Shown: positions 9,092 to 17,633 of the stretch, one piece after another | Position numbering within the stretch: position 1 is the first letter of the stretch | How the letters are laid out: the number at the start of each line of letters is the position of its first letter | From: Ancylobacter sp. WKF20 | GTDB lineage: Bacteria; Pseudomonadota; Alphaproteobacteria; Rhizobiales; Xanthobacteraceae | Reading direction: 5' to 3' | Length of the DNA stretch: 64,000 bases | Assembly: GCF_029760895.1 (NCBI RefSeq) | Contig: NZ_CP121679.1 | Location: forward strand, 3,082,001-3,146,000 | Notes under the pieces: model-generated | Databases searched by the model: none | Told to the model about the DNA's origin: nothing | The model's input: the letters and a program-made list of their open reading frames with translations, nothing else | Program-made: the position numbers and the translations under genes

Positions 9092-10264
9092 TCATGCCAG
9101 CCGCGTTGAACGCGGCCGTTCCGGGGCGCTTCCCCCGCGCGGCAGGTTCAGGGCGTCGGTGATCATGTCCCGCACCTGCGTCCAGCGGGGCGGGGGCGCC
9201 ACAGGCTGGGTCGCGAGATCCATCTCGAACGCAGTAGCGTAGGCCGCCGCGATGGAGGCCTCATCGTCGGGATCATAGGGGATGATGTGCGCCATCCCGG
9301 CCCGTTGCTGGATGTGGCGTGGCGCGATGATCTTCTTGCCGAAGTAAGTATACTGGATGATCTTGTTGCTTGTTTCCGCCAGATATTCACTGCCGATACG
9401 CGGAATATAGGGCGCCAGGGCGATGTCGCAAAATGCCGAATAGGCGGCCGCCTGCTTAAACGGCAATTCTCCATGATAGATGATGTTGGCCAGCGCCACC
9501 CGGCTGGCGGCGCCGACATCGCCAATGACATGGAAATCCAGATCGGGGCGCACCTTCGCCGAGATGTGGATGAAGTTCGCATCGAACAGCGTCGATCCCA
9601 CGGACACCATCTTGGGGCGGGCCCGATCCGGGAAGGGATCCTGGAAGACGCCATCCGCAATCGCGCCGGGAATACCGTGACGGTGATGGCGCGCCTGCGG
9701 GAAGGCGGAAAAGCGCCCCTGAAGCATGATGTTGGAGGGCAGGCTGATCAGATCGAAGCGGGAAATGATCCGGTCTTCCTGCCGACGGATGACATCGCTG
9801 ACGGGAATGACGCGCAGATCATCGGATACGCGGTAAACGGTTTTCGCCGCCGGGGCGATCTTCCTGACGCGATCGAAGAACATCAGCGCCGCGCTCGATT
9901 CGAAGATCACGACATCGGCGCGTGCAAGGGTTTCCTCGACATCCTGGCTGAGACGCCGCCCATAGGATGCAAAGGCAATCGGCTCGAAAGCGGCCAGCTT
10001 GGGATGCGTCCGCACCGGGTGAACCAGCGGCATGAAAATGTGCGAGCGCACGCCATCGGCGCAGACCGTCGTGCGGTTGAGGTCCTCCTGCGCGACACCC
10101 AGGAGGCGGCGGTCGCGGCGCAGCTTCGACAGCCAGCTCAGCCCGGTGGTGACGAATGTCACCTGCCAGCCGCCCTGCACGAAGGCGTCGGCAAGTTCAT
10201 GGAACCCAGCACGCCGCCGGCTGGTGTAGAGCTGGTTCGATAGGAATACGACTTCGCCCGCCAT
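9092..10264 (-). CDS. GumK-like beta-glucuronosyltransferase (GT70 type)
   Basis: 390 residues from the ATG at 10264, which has GGAAGG upstream. It matches the layout of Xanthomonas GumK, which transfers glucuronate from UDP-glucuronate to a lipid-linked trisaccharide: 'VIFESSAALMFFDRV', 'YRVSDDLRVI', 'SVGSTLFDANFIHISAK' then 'DFHVIGDVG', and 'SNKIIQYTYFGKKIIAP'. It is probably a peripheral inner-membrane enzyme. It stands 205 bp upstream of the SDR gene and may have its own promoter. ugd in the same locus would provide its donor. Assignment is by recalled similarity, so the acceptor remains open. Confidence 0.8.
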   Translation of the reverse strand: MAGEVVFLSNQLYTSRRRAGFHELADAFVQGGWQVTFVTTGLSWLSKLRRDRRLLGVAQEDLNRTTVCADGVRSHIFMPLVHPVRTHPKLAAFEPIAFASYGRRLSQDVEETLARADVVIFESSAALMFFDRVRKIAPAAKTVYRVSDDLRVIPVSDVIRRQEDRIISRFDLISLPSNIMLQGRFSAFPQARHHRHGIPGAIADGVFQDPFPDRARPKMVSVGSTLFDANFIHISAKVRPDLDFHVIGDVGAASRVALANIIYHGELPFKQAAAYSAFCDIALAPYIPRIGSEYLAETSNKIIQYTYFGKKIIAPRHIQQRAGMAHIIPYDPDDEASIAAAYATAFEMDLATQPVAPPPRWTQVRDMITDALNLPRGGSAPERPRSTRLA

Positions 10265-10605
10265 CGTGCCCTTCCAGCCCCCCGACCTGAGCGCGAATGG
10301 TGGCGCGTCGAGACCGTGAACGTTGAATGCACGAGATGCAGGGTCGTCGCAACCGGCTACCGCCCGACCGCTCCGAGCGACACTCTTACCGCCCTGTCGA
10401 AGTTTGGTTATGTTGCGAACGGGCAACTAGCCACCGCGATGAGGGGTGGGCTTACCCCCCCCGAGGACGCCCGCGGGCAGCGCGCGCGTGCGTTCAGGAT
10501 AGCAAGCATGGCCGGACGGTCGACATCGCCGGCGGCGACGCGGCTTTCCCGCTCGCGGTGACGCGGCTGGAATGATCGGACGGAGAGAAAAGCCAGCGCG
10601 GTGGG
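10265..10605. other. Intergenic stretch left of the integrative element; no gene seen
   Basis: These 341 bases lie upstream of the GumK-like gene and outside the left attachment repeat. I see no coding pattern with a ribosome site, no clear hairpin and no repeat. It should contain the promoter of the leftward gene, but no confident -35/-10 pair stands out. Confidence 0.5.
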
Positions 10606-10676
10606 ATGGTGGAGCCGAGGGGATTTGAACCCCTGACCTCTGCAGTGCGATTGCAGCGCTCTCCCAACTGAGCTAC
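10606..10676 (-). repeat. attL: 3' tRNA-Ala fragment (71-bp exact direct repeat)
   Basis: Identical over 71 bases to 17634-17704. It keeps the D, anticodon and T arms and the encoded CCA, but the six bases needed to pair as the 5' acceptor strand are replaced by unrelated sequence (CGTTCG), giving mismatches at positions 1, 3, 4 and 6. It is therefore the displaced chromosomal tRNA 3' part, not a working tRNA gene. Confidence 0.92.
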
Positions 10677-11063
10677 CGAACGCTAAGCAGAAGGGTCGAC
10701 CACCCGAAGACCAACTAAACCCTGTCAAACCAACGGTTTACGCCGTGTATATAGCGCCGGCCGGCCGGTGTGACAAGACTGTTTCCGCTTCCGCTTTCGT
10801 CCCCGGCACCCGCCCCGGTGTGACCAGAGTGTGACAAGAGCGGCATGGGGGCACCCCCGGCTTCATTCAATAGGCGGCGGGAGGGGCACGGGGGGACACC
10901 AGTGAGGGCGGTCTAGAGATTGGGCCTCTCAGATTTTTTCGCCAAATTTGGACGGCGCAGACGCGGATATCCGACACGTCGTTCATTGCGCTTTTCCGCA
11001 GGTCTCCGCATACGCCGGCAACGGCTGCAGGCGTGTCGTTCGTAATTGCCTACTCAGGCGGCC
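10677..11063. repeat. Left end of the element: three TGAC(A/C)AGA direct repeats, no gene
   Basis: No gene is seen in these 387 bases. CCGGTGTGACAAGA (10765-10778) and CCGGTGTGACCAGA (10815-10828) are spaced exactly 50 bp, and a third GTGTGACAAGA follows at 10829-10839. Short direct repeats close to an attachment core are typical of arm-type sites for a tyrosine integrase or an excisionase; that role is inference. Confidence 0.45.
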
Positions 11064-12875
11064 TCAAGCCTCATCATCTGCCGAGAGCCATCGATCTCGA
11101 ATCCTTGTAATTTCCCGCTGATAAAAGTCCCGTACCGCTTCGCTTGTTCGCCGTGCCTCCTGCCCAGAAGCATCGCCGGAGTCCGCCAAGTTCCACAGCT
11201 TCGATGCTCGCGTCAGTTCGGCAAGAATACGTTGAGGGACAGGCTCTGGGGTCACCCGTAAGCGCTGAGGATATACACCCGTGATAACGTAAGGACGGCG
11301 GTTGCTGTTACCGTATACAGCGGACTGTGCAGCCCAAAGGGCGTGCGGCATCATTTTGCCGAACTGTTTTCCGAGTAGCTGAACGGCAACCGCTTCAGCT
11401 TCTGCATCTGTGACGGGGAACAACGTACCGACATATACCCGAGCACCGGCAAAAGTCAGCCGTTGGGCCAATTCATGCCAAGAGACGCAGGCATTATTAA
11501 TGATAATAGGGGTGCCTGTTGAAGCTAAGGAGCGATGCAATGCCAAATAATTATGGTCCGCCATACGCATAGCCGCTGAACCAACTACGCGTGAAACGCT
11601 ATCCTTTCTGACGGGTTTAATTGCGTCCGCCTCTATAAGAGACATGAAGTCGACTATAGCATTACCAACGTTGTAATTTTTCTTGGCTTCAGAATCAGTC
11701 CAATCTATGCCATCTAGAGAGTGAAACCGCATGAACTGATGAACTTTGACAATATTTGTTTCGTCCGTGTCAGACAAGCCTATAGCGATATCAACAACTA
11801 GCTCTCGCTCATATCCATCACTATCTTGAAAATTATAGGTCCATCTATGGCCACTAGCATCCCCACAGTGCGTAGAAATAATTAGTATATCGTACGGAAA
11901 ATATTCAACCATGTCGCTAATGTTACGCACTGTCGCTACTTGACCACTATATCCTCGCACGAATATTCGCCGGCCTGATAGTAACGTCGCCGCCGTTTTG
12001 ATTTCTGGTGCGCTGACCTGCTCTGGGTCCACCAAGACCGCAATATTGGTACCTCTAGCCCCTTCCCGCTCTGCGGCAAAGCCATTTGCGATACTAACCC
12101 CTAGGGCCGGGTAGCTAAAAAGGTGCGTCGATGGCAACTCAGGGAACGCGACACCAAATGGAAGCGACCTGCTGATGAAGGTAAGTGAACCACCCGCCGG
12201 CAATTCAACGTCTCCGCACATCTCCCTTAGCCGAGAGCCCAGCCGTGATCTAAGTTCAGTAGGGTTCTTGTTAGGATCGTCAATGCTATAATACGCCTCC
12301 AACATTTCTTCGCACTCGGCATCATCCACTTTATTTATGATGTGAAGGCCCGCGCCAAGTGAGAACGCGTAATTAGCGGCTATTATCTCTGAAAGCGGCT
12401 CGCCAGCCTCGCATATAACAAGGTGATTTGACTTCGGCTTCACACTATAACTTGGCGAAACCTTATCAGTGAAGTCAATAATTTCCTTCTCATAGAGCGC
12501 TTTTAGCAGACCAACTCCAATATTGTCTCGACCCCATACTAGCTTTCTTCTTGATTTATCATTGTTCGACATAAATAAACTTGGAATATCTCCTCGCGAG
12601 ACATGCCGCACTCGCCTATTGGGGAGAGCTTCAACTAAGGCGTTGCGCCCATCAGCATCCAGTTCTCCGATAATTATTTCTTGAACATTTGAGCGAACGA
12701 TCGCATTGCGCCTCTGCACAACCTCGCTGACGTGGTCTTGGCGTGTCATGCGTGGGCCGTCGAATATTGGTAGATAAACCCCGCGTTGGGCTAGGGCGCA
12801 TGAAAGGCCTGCAGCAAGCCACTCGCTGTCTGTAACGATGGCAACACTTGCTATGGCTGGACAGCGAAGCTTCAT
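11064..12875 (-). CDS. CHAT/caspase-like (clan CD) cysteine protease, island cargo
   Basis: 603 residues from the ATG at 12875 (a GTG two codons upstream is possible). The C-terminal third has the CHAT/C25-like layout: 'DILIISTHCGDASG' supplies the candidate catalytic His336 after a buried beta strand; 'PIIINNACVSW' supplies Cys463; 'FAGARVYVGTLFPVTDAEA' and a following helical 'ALWAAQ' match the end of CHAT domains. The first about 300 residues match no family I recognise and may be sensor or regulatory. No TPR, NTPase or membrane segment is evident. It is AT-rich, single, and placed just inside attL, away from the integrase, where satellites and islands usually carry cargo. Anti-phage defence by proteolysis is a reasonable hypothesis, not shown. 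Catalytic assignment is from motif shape only. Confidence 0.72.
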   Translation of the reverse strand: MKLRCPAIASVAIVTDSEWLAAGLSCALAQRGVYLPIFDGPRMTRQDHVSEVVQRRNAIVRSNVQEIIIGELDADGRNALVEALPNRRVRHVSRGDIPSLFMSNNDKSRRKLVWGRDNIGVGLLKALYEKEIIDFTDKVSPSYSVKPKSNHLVICEAGEPLSEIIAANYAFSLGAGLHIINKVDDAECEEMLEAYYSIDDPNKNPTELRSRLGSRLREMCGDVELPAGGSLTFISRSLPFGVAFPELPSTHLFSYPALGVSIANGFAAEREGARGTNIAVLVDPEQVSAPEIKTAATLLSGRRIFVRGYSGQVATVRNISDMVEYFPYDILIISTHCGDASGHRWTYNFQDSDGYERELVVDIAIGLSDTDETNIVKVHQFMRFHSLDGIDWTDSEAKKNYNVGNAIVDFMSLIEADAIKPVRKDSVSRVVGSAAMRMADHNYLALHRSLASTGTPIIINNACVSWHELAQRLTFAGARVYVGTLFPVTDAEAEAVAVQLLGKQFGKMMPHALWAAQSAVYGNSNRRPYVITGVYPQRLRVTPEPVPQRILAELTRASKLWNLADSGDASGQEARRTSEAVRDFYQREITRIRDRWLSADDEA

Positions 12876-13177
12876 GTTCACAAAAACCGCAGGTGCTTAA
12901 GATCCGGGATAGAGTGATATATTCCGCATGGTACGGATTATTTAGGTCAGGTTGAGGGGCTGGCCGTGTTTTTCACCGCAAGAATTACAGCCCTCGACAA
13001 ATTGCATCTCCGATTCGTCTCCATGCCTCATTGACTTGCAGGGATGAGCCGGGCCGCACCGTGCTCCCCGAAGGCATGACATTGCGTTTCCGCCTGTGAG
13101 CGGATTTGCATGGCGATGGGGTGTGTCGGGGGAGGCCCGGCGTTCCGGGGGGTCTCAGGGATAGAAGCTAAAGGGCG
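12876..13177. other. Intergenic stretch between the CHAT gene and the helicase; promoter region
   Basis: About 300 bases without a gene. The part next to the CHAT start (12905-12960) is AT-rich, with AATATATCA as a possible -10-like element on the minus strand. Nearer the helicase stop there are G/C runs but no textbook terminator. CHAT expression is therefore probably driven from its own promoter rather than by read-through alone. Confidence 0.4.
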
Positions 13178-14725
13178 TCAGAAGTCGTAAGGGTCGGGGG
13201 CAACCGCTTCGCTCGCGGCAAGGGCGAACTCCTGCATCACCTCGTCGAACAGCATCGCCGGAGACACCCAGCGACCATGCTCTGATGGCTCGCTCGGCAG
13301 ATAGTAAACTGGGCCGGTGTCATCCTCTGCCAATGACGGCTCTTGGAAAGCATCGGGATCAGCCTCAGGCGGCGCCTCAGGGGCCAAGCTGATGTGGGGC
13401 GTGAGGTGGTCAGCCGTTGGCGCCTTAGCCGCAGGGGCTGATCTGGCTGCCTCCCTGCGCTGGATCATTTCCGCCGCGCTCGCGCAGTCGAGCCACTCTT
13501 CAAGCAGCCCCCGCATCCGCTCTGAAGGGAGAAGCAGATTGATGGGCAAACCGTCCCTGATCCGGCTGCGCCAAATCCACTGCAGCATTTCGGAGAGGGC
13601 AAAGAGGTCTCCGTGCAGGGATATACCCTTATCCTCAAAGTAGCCTGCAATGTAAGGGTTGTAGTGTATGTTACACATATACGCTAAGGAGGCCTTGTGC
13701 TTGTGGTCATTCGTGGCCTTAGCGTTGCACGGTATGAACCCCTTAGCGTAGCCGGCACCACTTAGTTTCGGCCTATAGTCCTTGTATGTGGTCCATGCGT
13801 TTAGCTTAGCCTCTGTCTTAGCGTGTTTTTTAAACCAGTTTTGGATTGTTGCTCTAATTGCCTTTAATTCTTCGTCAGTTTGACGCTTGTACCAAGCCGA
13901 TGACAGCGGCTGTTCCTTGCTGGCGATGCGGCCGATATTGTTAGCACTACCCTTATAGACATTAATGAGTGACCTCAGTTGTTTTTTGTATTCGAGCTCA
14001 TTGCTAAATAGGTGCCAGTTCTTAATCTCCCCCTCATGGATCGTCAGTAGCTGATAATTGACACCCTTAGACTTGAAATAGGCCGCCATAGGTTGACCCT
14101 CAAACATGTAGGTCAGGACATAAGCATCACCTAGGATTCGAAAGAAATCTGGGGGTAGTGTCCAAAGTATGGTCTTGTTTCGATACATGAAGAGATTGCC
14201 GTTATCGCAAAACGACTTGATGTCAGCTAGCCGACCTCGATAATCCTCACCCTCAGTAGCTGCCCAGCGTAGACGCTTAGACTCATCATCAACGCATAAG
14301 ATGCCGCGCTCGATGAGCATCGTACGGTCACGTTTGGTCAGGCCTTCGAATATTCGGACACATTCCATAGCCTCATCAATGATGACCACATACCCCTTCT
14401 TCCGAATAGAAAGCAGTGTCTCTGTGGTGATGGCCTCAAACAAGACGTGGGTAGTTGCTATGTTCTGCCCCTCATCAACAAGAGCTTTGAAATGGTTAGC
14501 CTTAGACCGTATCACCTTAGGTAGACGAAAATGGAGGTCGGGGCAGGCTTCAGCGATACGATCAGCTTCAGACAATAGCGGCGTAACGAATATGAAGCGG
14601 GGAGGTTGGACCTCAGGCTGGCTGAAAGATTGACCAACATAGTTAGTGTACGCGTCATTCATCAGTTTAATGATAGCATTAGTCTTTCCTGACCCCATGA
14701 CAGAGTCGATAACCTTTATACACAT
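13178..14725 (-). CDS. Phage-type DEAD-like helicase/ATPase
   Basis: 515 residues. Walker A is 'DSVMGSGKTNAII' (GSGKT at 11-15), Walker B/DEAx is 'VVIIDEAMECV' (about 114-122), and 'QWIWRSRIRDG' (382-392) followed by 'NLLLPSERMRGLL' resembles motif VI and the tail of SF2-like proteins found in phage replication modules. The last about 95 residues are Pro/Ala/Glu-rich and probably disordered; this part is also more GC-rich than the rest. It begins with ATG at 14725, next to a repeat-rich non-coding stretch. Likely role: replication of the element. It could instead be a nucleic-acid translocase of another kind; no nuclease motif is seen. Confidence 0.7.
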   Translation of the reverse strand: MCIKVIDSVMGSGKTNAIIKLMNDAYTNYVGQSFSQPEVQPPRFIFVTPLLSEADRIAEACPDLHFRLPKVIRSKANHFKALVDEGQNIATTHVLFEAITTETLLSIRKKGYVVIIDEAMECVRIFEGLTKRDRTMLIERGILCVDDESKRLRWAATEGEDYRGRLADIKSFCDNGNLFMYRNKTILWTLPPDFFRILGDAYVLTYMFEGQPMAAYFKSKGVNYQLLTIHEGEIKNWHLFSNELEYKKQLRSLINVYKGSANNIGRIASKEQPLSSAWYKRQTDEELKAIRATIQNWFKKHAKTEAKLNAWTTYKDYRPKLSGAGYAKGFIPCNAKATNDHKHKASLAYMCNIHYNPYIAGYFEDKGISLHGDLFALSEMLQWIWRSRIRDGLPINLLLPSERMRGLLEEWLDCASAAEMIQRREAARSAPAAKAPTADHLTPHISLAPEAPPEADPDAFQEPSLAEDDTGPVYYLPSEPSEHGRWVSPAMLFDEVMQEFALAASEAVAPDPYDF

Positions 14726-15222
14726 CGTTTAACCTTGTTGTTGCTTGTGTTGGTGATACCTCCCCCTGTGAGACCTAGCCGTCTGGCGACTATGGGGTGT
14801 GACCGTCAGGCTTGACGCTATGTGCCACACACCATCCACCCTATCCTCTCTCTAAGGGAGGAGGCTAGAAACCTAGGTTTTACAAAGGCTTGCGGAGGGT
14901 TTGGTCCAATTTTTCTGGCTCTGGATTTGGACCCGAGCGACTAACCACCGGCTTCTCGGACCTGAAGCGGACGGGGTAGATGGAGTGTCTGAGGAGCCAA
15001 GGGGCTCAGGTAGGGTCTCAGCAGTTGGTGTTACAAGGCGTCACCCCGAAGGGTTAGGCGTGAAGGCCTCTGACCCAATCGCGTCACTCTAGGTGGGGGC
15101 CTTAAAGCTGTGTCACGTTCGGCTGTTTGATCGCGTCACGCAGCGGATCGGATGTGAATGATTACCGCACTAGCTAGGATAGCACTACCTTAGTCCATAA
15201 GCAGTTGTGGCCCGATACTAAG
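14726..15222. other. Structured, repeat-bearing non-coding region; candidate replication origin of the element
   Basis: About 500 bases without a credible gene, upstream of the helicase. It holds a perfect 12-bp palindrome AAACCTAGGTTT (14869-14880), an inverted repeat GGTCCAA/TTGGACC (14903-14909 / 14927-14933), and four G(C/T)GTCAC direct repeats at 15038, 15081, 15110 and 15133; two of them are extended to ATCGCGTCAC (15078-15087, 15130-15139). Iteron-like repeats next to a phage-type helicase suggest an origin or control region. Promoter for the helicase also expected here. Function is inferred only from position. Confidence 0.4.
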
Positions 15223-15290
15223 TCAGCTTAGGAGGATGTCGCGACCTCTGTTATTGGTGCACTTTTTTCGACGATTAGCTGTTTGCTTAG

Positions 15291-16232
15291 TCATCGGGTT
15301 CCCGCCTCTTCCATAGTGGGAGCCATAACGCATGGATGAGACCTGCTTGTCGGTGGCCTTACCCTGCTTACGCATAGGGGAGCTGGAAGCCGTGACGCTG
15401 TCGTTCTTAGTGGGGCACTTTTTTCTAGGCTGATTGCAGGGCACCACTTGTGGGGCGTGTCATGAGCGAACTGAAAGGTGAGGCGACTGCTCATGATCGC
15501 TAGGATGGTCGCTAGGGCCGCTTTCTGTTGTCTGACCCAAGAACCCAGCCTGACGAGTGCCGGGCGCTGGCGGGCTCTGTGGGATGCTGAAAACGATGAT
15601 GTTTGCCAGTCGAAGAGCGCAGGCTTGGCCGGGGCCTTAAGCCGGGCCTCCATCCGGTTGAACTGGTCGATGTAGCGGACCTTGAAGGCGAGCGCGGTCT
15701 TCCCGGCGAGACCCATGGCAAGCAGCGTGAAGCCATCGCGGGTCATTTCGTAGGCGGGGAGTGTGCGGCCGGTGCTGTCCTGATATTCACTCGATCCAAA
15801 ATTGGATGCAGTGGACGGGGCGTCCGCGATTAGCGCTCGGATGTCGCGGAGGACGTGGGTGTGCTGCTTCCCGAAGAACGCCGCAACGTCCCGGCTGGAA
15901 GCGAACACGGTGCCATCCCGTGAGTAGACGCGGATAACGTCGGCCCGAACCTGCTTTGCCCATTCGGTGCGGGACAGGAGACACACCAGCAAAGCCTGTT
16001 CCTCATTGAGGTAGTAGGCCATGCCGGGGCGTCCCCGCTTCCCGGTATTAATCTGGCGGCGGCAGACTATTCCGAACGCTTCCAACTCGCCCATGTTCGG
16101 GCGGATCACATGGGTACGGATGTTTTACGGCTTTGCCATCCCGAGCTTTTCGGCAAGGTCCGTGTCCAGAACGCGGGGTTCATCGTCAATCTGGGTGATA
16201 GTGAGGGCGCTGGAAAGGCTGAAGCCTAGCAT
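15291..16232 (-). pseudogene. Rha-family phage regulatory protein, interrupted by an in-frame TAA
   Basis: From the ATG at 16232 the reading frame gives 35 residues ending 'LAEKLGMAKP', then TAA (16127-16125), then continues in the same frame 'NIRTHVIRPNMGELEAFG'. That continuation is exactly what follows in Rha/ORF11-type proteins, including 'SSRDVAAFFGKQHTHVLRDI' and 'LPAYEMTRDGFTLLAMG' further on. Rha proteins are phage regulators that interfere with growth in IHF-deficient hosts. A GTG at 16109 could restart translation, leaving a 272-residue product. The last about 80 residues after 'LKAPAKPALFDW' look unlike the family, so a second lesion or a foreign tail is possible. Confidence 0.75.
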
Positions 16233-16281
16233 CAGCTAAGACCCCAGCCCGTCATGAACGTATCCCCAGCCTTCACCTGAC

Positions 16282-16482
16282 TTACTGCATGTTTTTCAGC
16301 AGGTTTAACGCCTCCACATCAACAGTTGTCTCATCAATAAGCTCAGCTATAAGCTCATTGGCTCGCTCACGGCTCGCCTCAATGATCTCAGACAGGGTGT
16401 TGATGAGCTGCACCTTGGTAAGGCCGTGGTTCGGATCGACGTGAATCCGCTGACCGTCGAAGCTAAACATCAGCTTGGACAT
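16282..16482 (-). CDS. Small protein of unknown function in the element
   Basis: 66 residues, start ATG at 16482, 51 bp after the integrase stop and 50 bp before the Rha gene. It has an opening beta-rich part ('MFSFDGQRIHVDPN') and an acidic helical C-terminus ('IIEASRERANELIAELIDE'). No helix-turn-helix of the excisionase type is obvious. Position between integrase and regulator suggests a control function, but I do not recognise the family. Confidence 0.5.
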   Translation of the reverse strand: MSKLMFSFDGQRIHVDPNHGLTKVQLINTLSEIIEASRERANELIAELIDETTVDVEALNLLKNMQ

Positions 16483-16533
16483 GAGTTTTTACTCTCAGTT
16501 CTAAGGGGTAATGGCGTGGTGGGTGATAGTGGG

Positions 16534-17529
16534 TTAGCCGGTAATGGCCTGCGCCAGCTTCTCAGCCACTCTCTCAGGGCGAAGATGGGTGTACCGGCTC
16601 AGCATCCGGGTATCGCGATGGCCACTGATCAGGGCGACCTCAGGCACGGATAAGCCGTACTCAAAGAAGCGGGACACGGCTTCATGCCTCAGGTCATGCA
16701 TCCGCAGACCCTCAAGCCCAGCACGTTTCCTCAGCCGAACCCATGCAAGCCGGACCGCATTGGGAGAGATTGAAAATACCCGCTCACACGAACGATCAAG
16801 TGTGGCGAGCAACTCAACCGCCTTGGGTGTCAGCGGGATCGTGCGGGGGTATCCGTTCTTGGTCTTGGCGATGTGGATCGTACGTGCCTTGAGGTCCACG
16901 TCCTTCCACCGAATTGACAGCAGTTCCCCCCGGCGCATACCCGTCTCGATCAGCAGCAGCACGAAAGGACGCAGATAGGCCGTAGCTGGGGTTGTCATGG
17001 CGTTCAGTAGGGATGCCCCGTCTCCGTCCTCCAAGCGCCTATCCCGGCCCTTCGAATCAGGTGGCATCGTGACCTGCTTAATCGGGTTGGTCTTGAGAGA
17101 GACACCCCATTCCTTCATGGCGGTATCGAAGCAATGGCGCAGGATGCTGAACTCGCGCCGGATGGTCGCGCCCCTCACCCGCTTAAGGCGTTCATCACGA
17201 TAGGCGGCAAACTCGGCTGTGGTCGCCTTGGACAAAACCAGCTGACTAAGCCTGTGCCTCAGGAAAGCCCCAAGCACCAAAGCCTCAATGTGGCCGCCCC
17301 GCTTCCTCGGGACAATCTCCGCGATATAGCGCTGAACGATGTCGGCAACCGTCGTCTGATTCGCCACCTTGGCATTGACCGGCAAATCGCCTCGGTCAGC
17401 TTCTAGCTCAACCTGCCGTGCCCATGCTTGGGCGTCTGACTTCTGGATGAATGAACGGGCAAGGGGCGGGCATCCTTTACGTCGGACTTGGACCTGCCAT
17501 TTCGCACCGCGTTTGCGGATAGTGGCCAT
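16534..17529 (-). CDS. int: Tyrosine-type site-specific integrase
   Basis: 331 residues with an N-terminal arm-binding 'MATIRKRGAKWQVQVRRKG' region, a core-binding SAM-like domain (about 60-150) and a complete catalytic domain: Arg199 in 'TGMRRGELL', His278 and Arg281 in 'HDLRHEA', His304 in 'GHRD', and nucleophile Tyr313 in 'SRYTHL'. It lies about 105 bp from the intact tRNA-Ala, the usual arrangement for an element whose attachment site is the tRNA 3' end. It should catalyse integration and excision between the two 71-bp repeats. Confidence 0.95.
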   Translation of the reverse strand: MATIRKRGAKWQVQVRRKGCPPLARSFIQKSDAQAWARQVELEADRGDLPVNAKVANQTTVADIVQRYIAEIVPRKRGGHIEALVLGAFLRHRLSQLVLSKATTAEFAAYRDERLKRVRGATIRREFSILRHCFDTAMKEWGVSLKTNPIKQVTMPPDSKGRDRRLEDGDGASLLNAMTTPATAYLRPFVLLLIETGMRRGELLSIRWKDVDLKARTIHIAKTKNGYPRTIPLTPKAVELLATLDRSCERVFSISPNAVRLAWVRLRKRAGLEGLRMHDLRHEAVSRFFEYGLSVPEVALISGHRDTRMLSRYTHLRPERVAEKLAQAITG

Positions 17530-17633
17530 CTCGCGAACCTCGACTGTGACCAGTGAGTGACGAGTTGGTCTGCAACGGCTTTGGATGGTGCCCGACGAAC
17601 TAGGCTAAGCCTTTGAGCTTAAACCTGTTCTGA

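Noticed and set aside
10606..10681. A second tRNA-Ala gene
   Set aside because: Body of the tRNA is intact but positions 1-6 do not pair with the 3' strand; it is the displaced att fragment.
15223..15447. A 74-residue basic frame (GTG start) overlapping the end of the Rha remnant
   Set aside because: Low-complexity Lys/Arg-rich, no convincing ribosome site, and overlapped by the Rha frame; I cannot support it as a gene.
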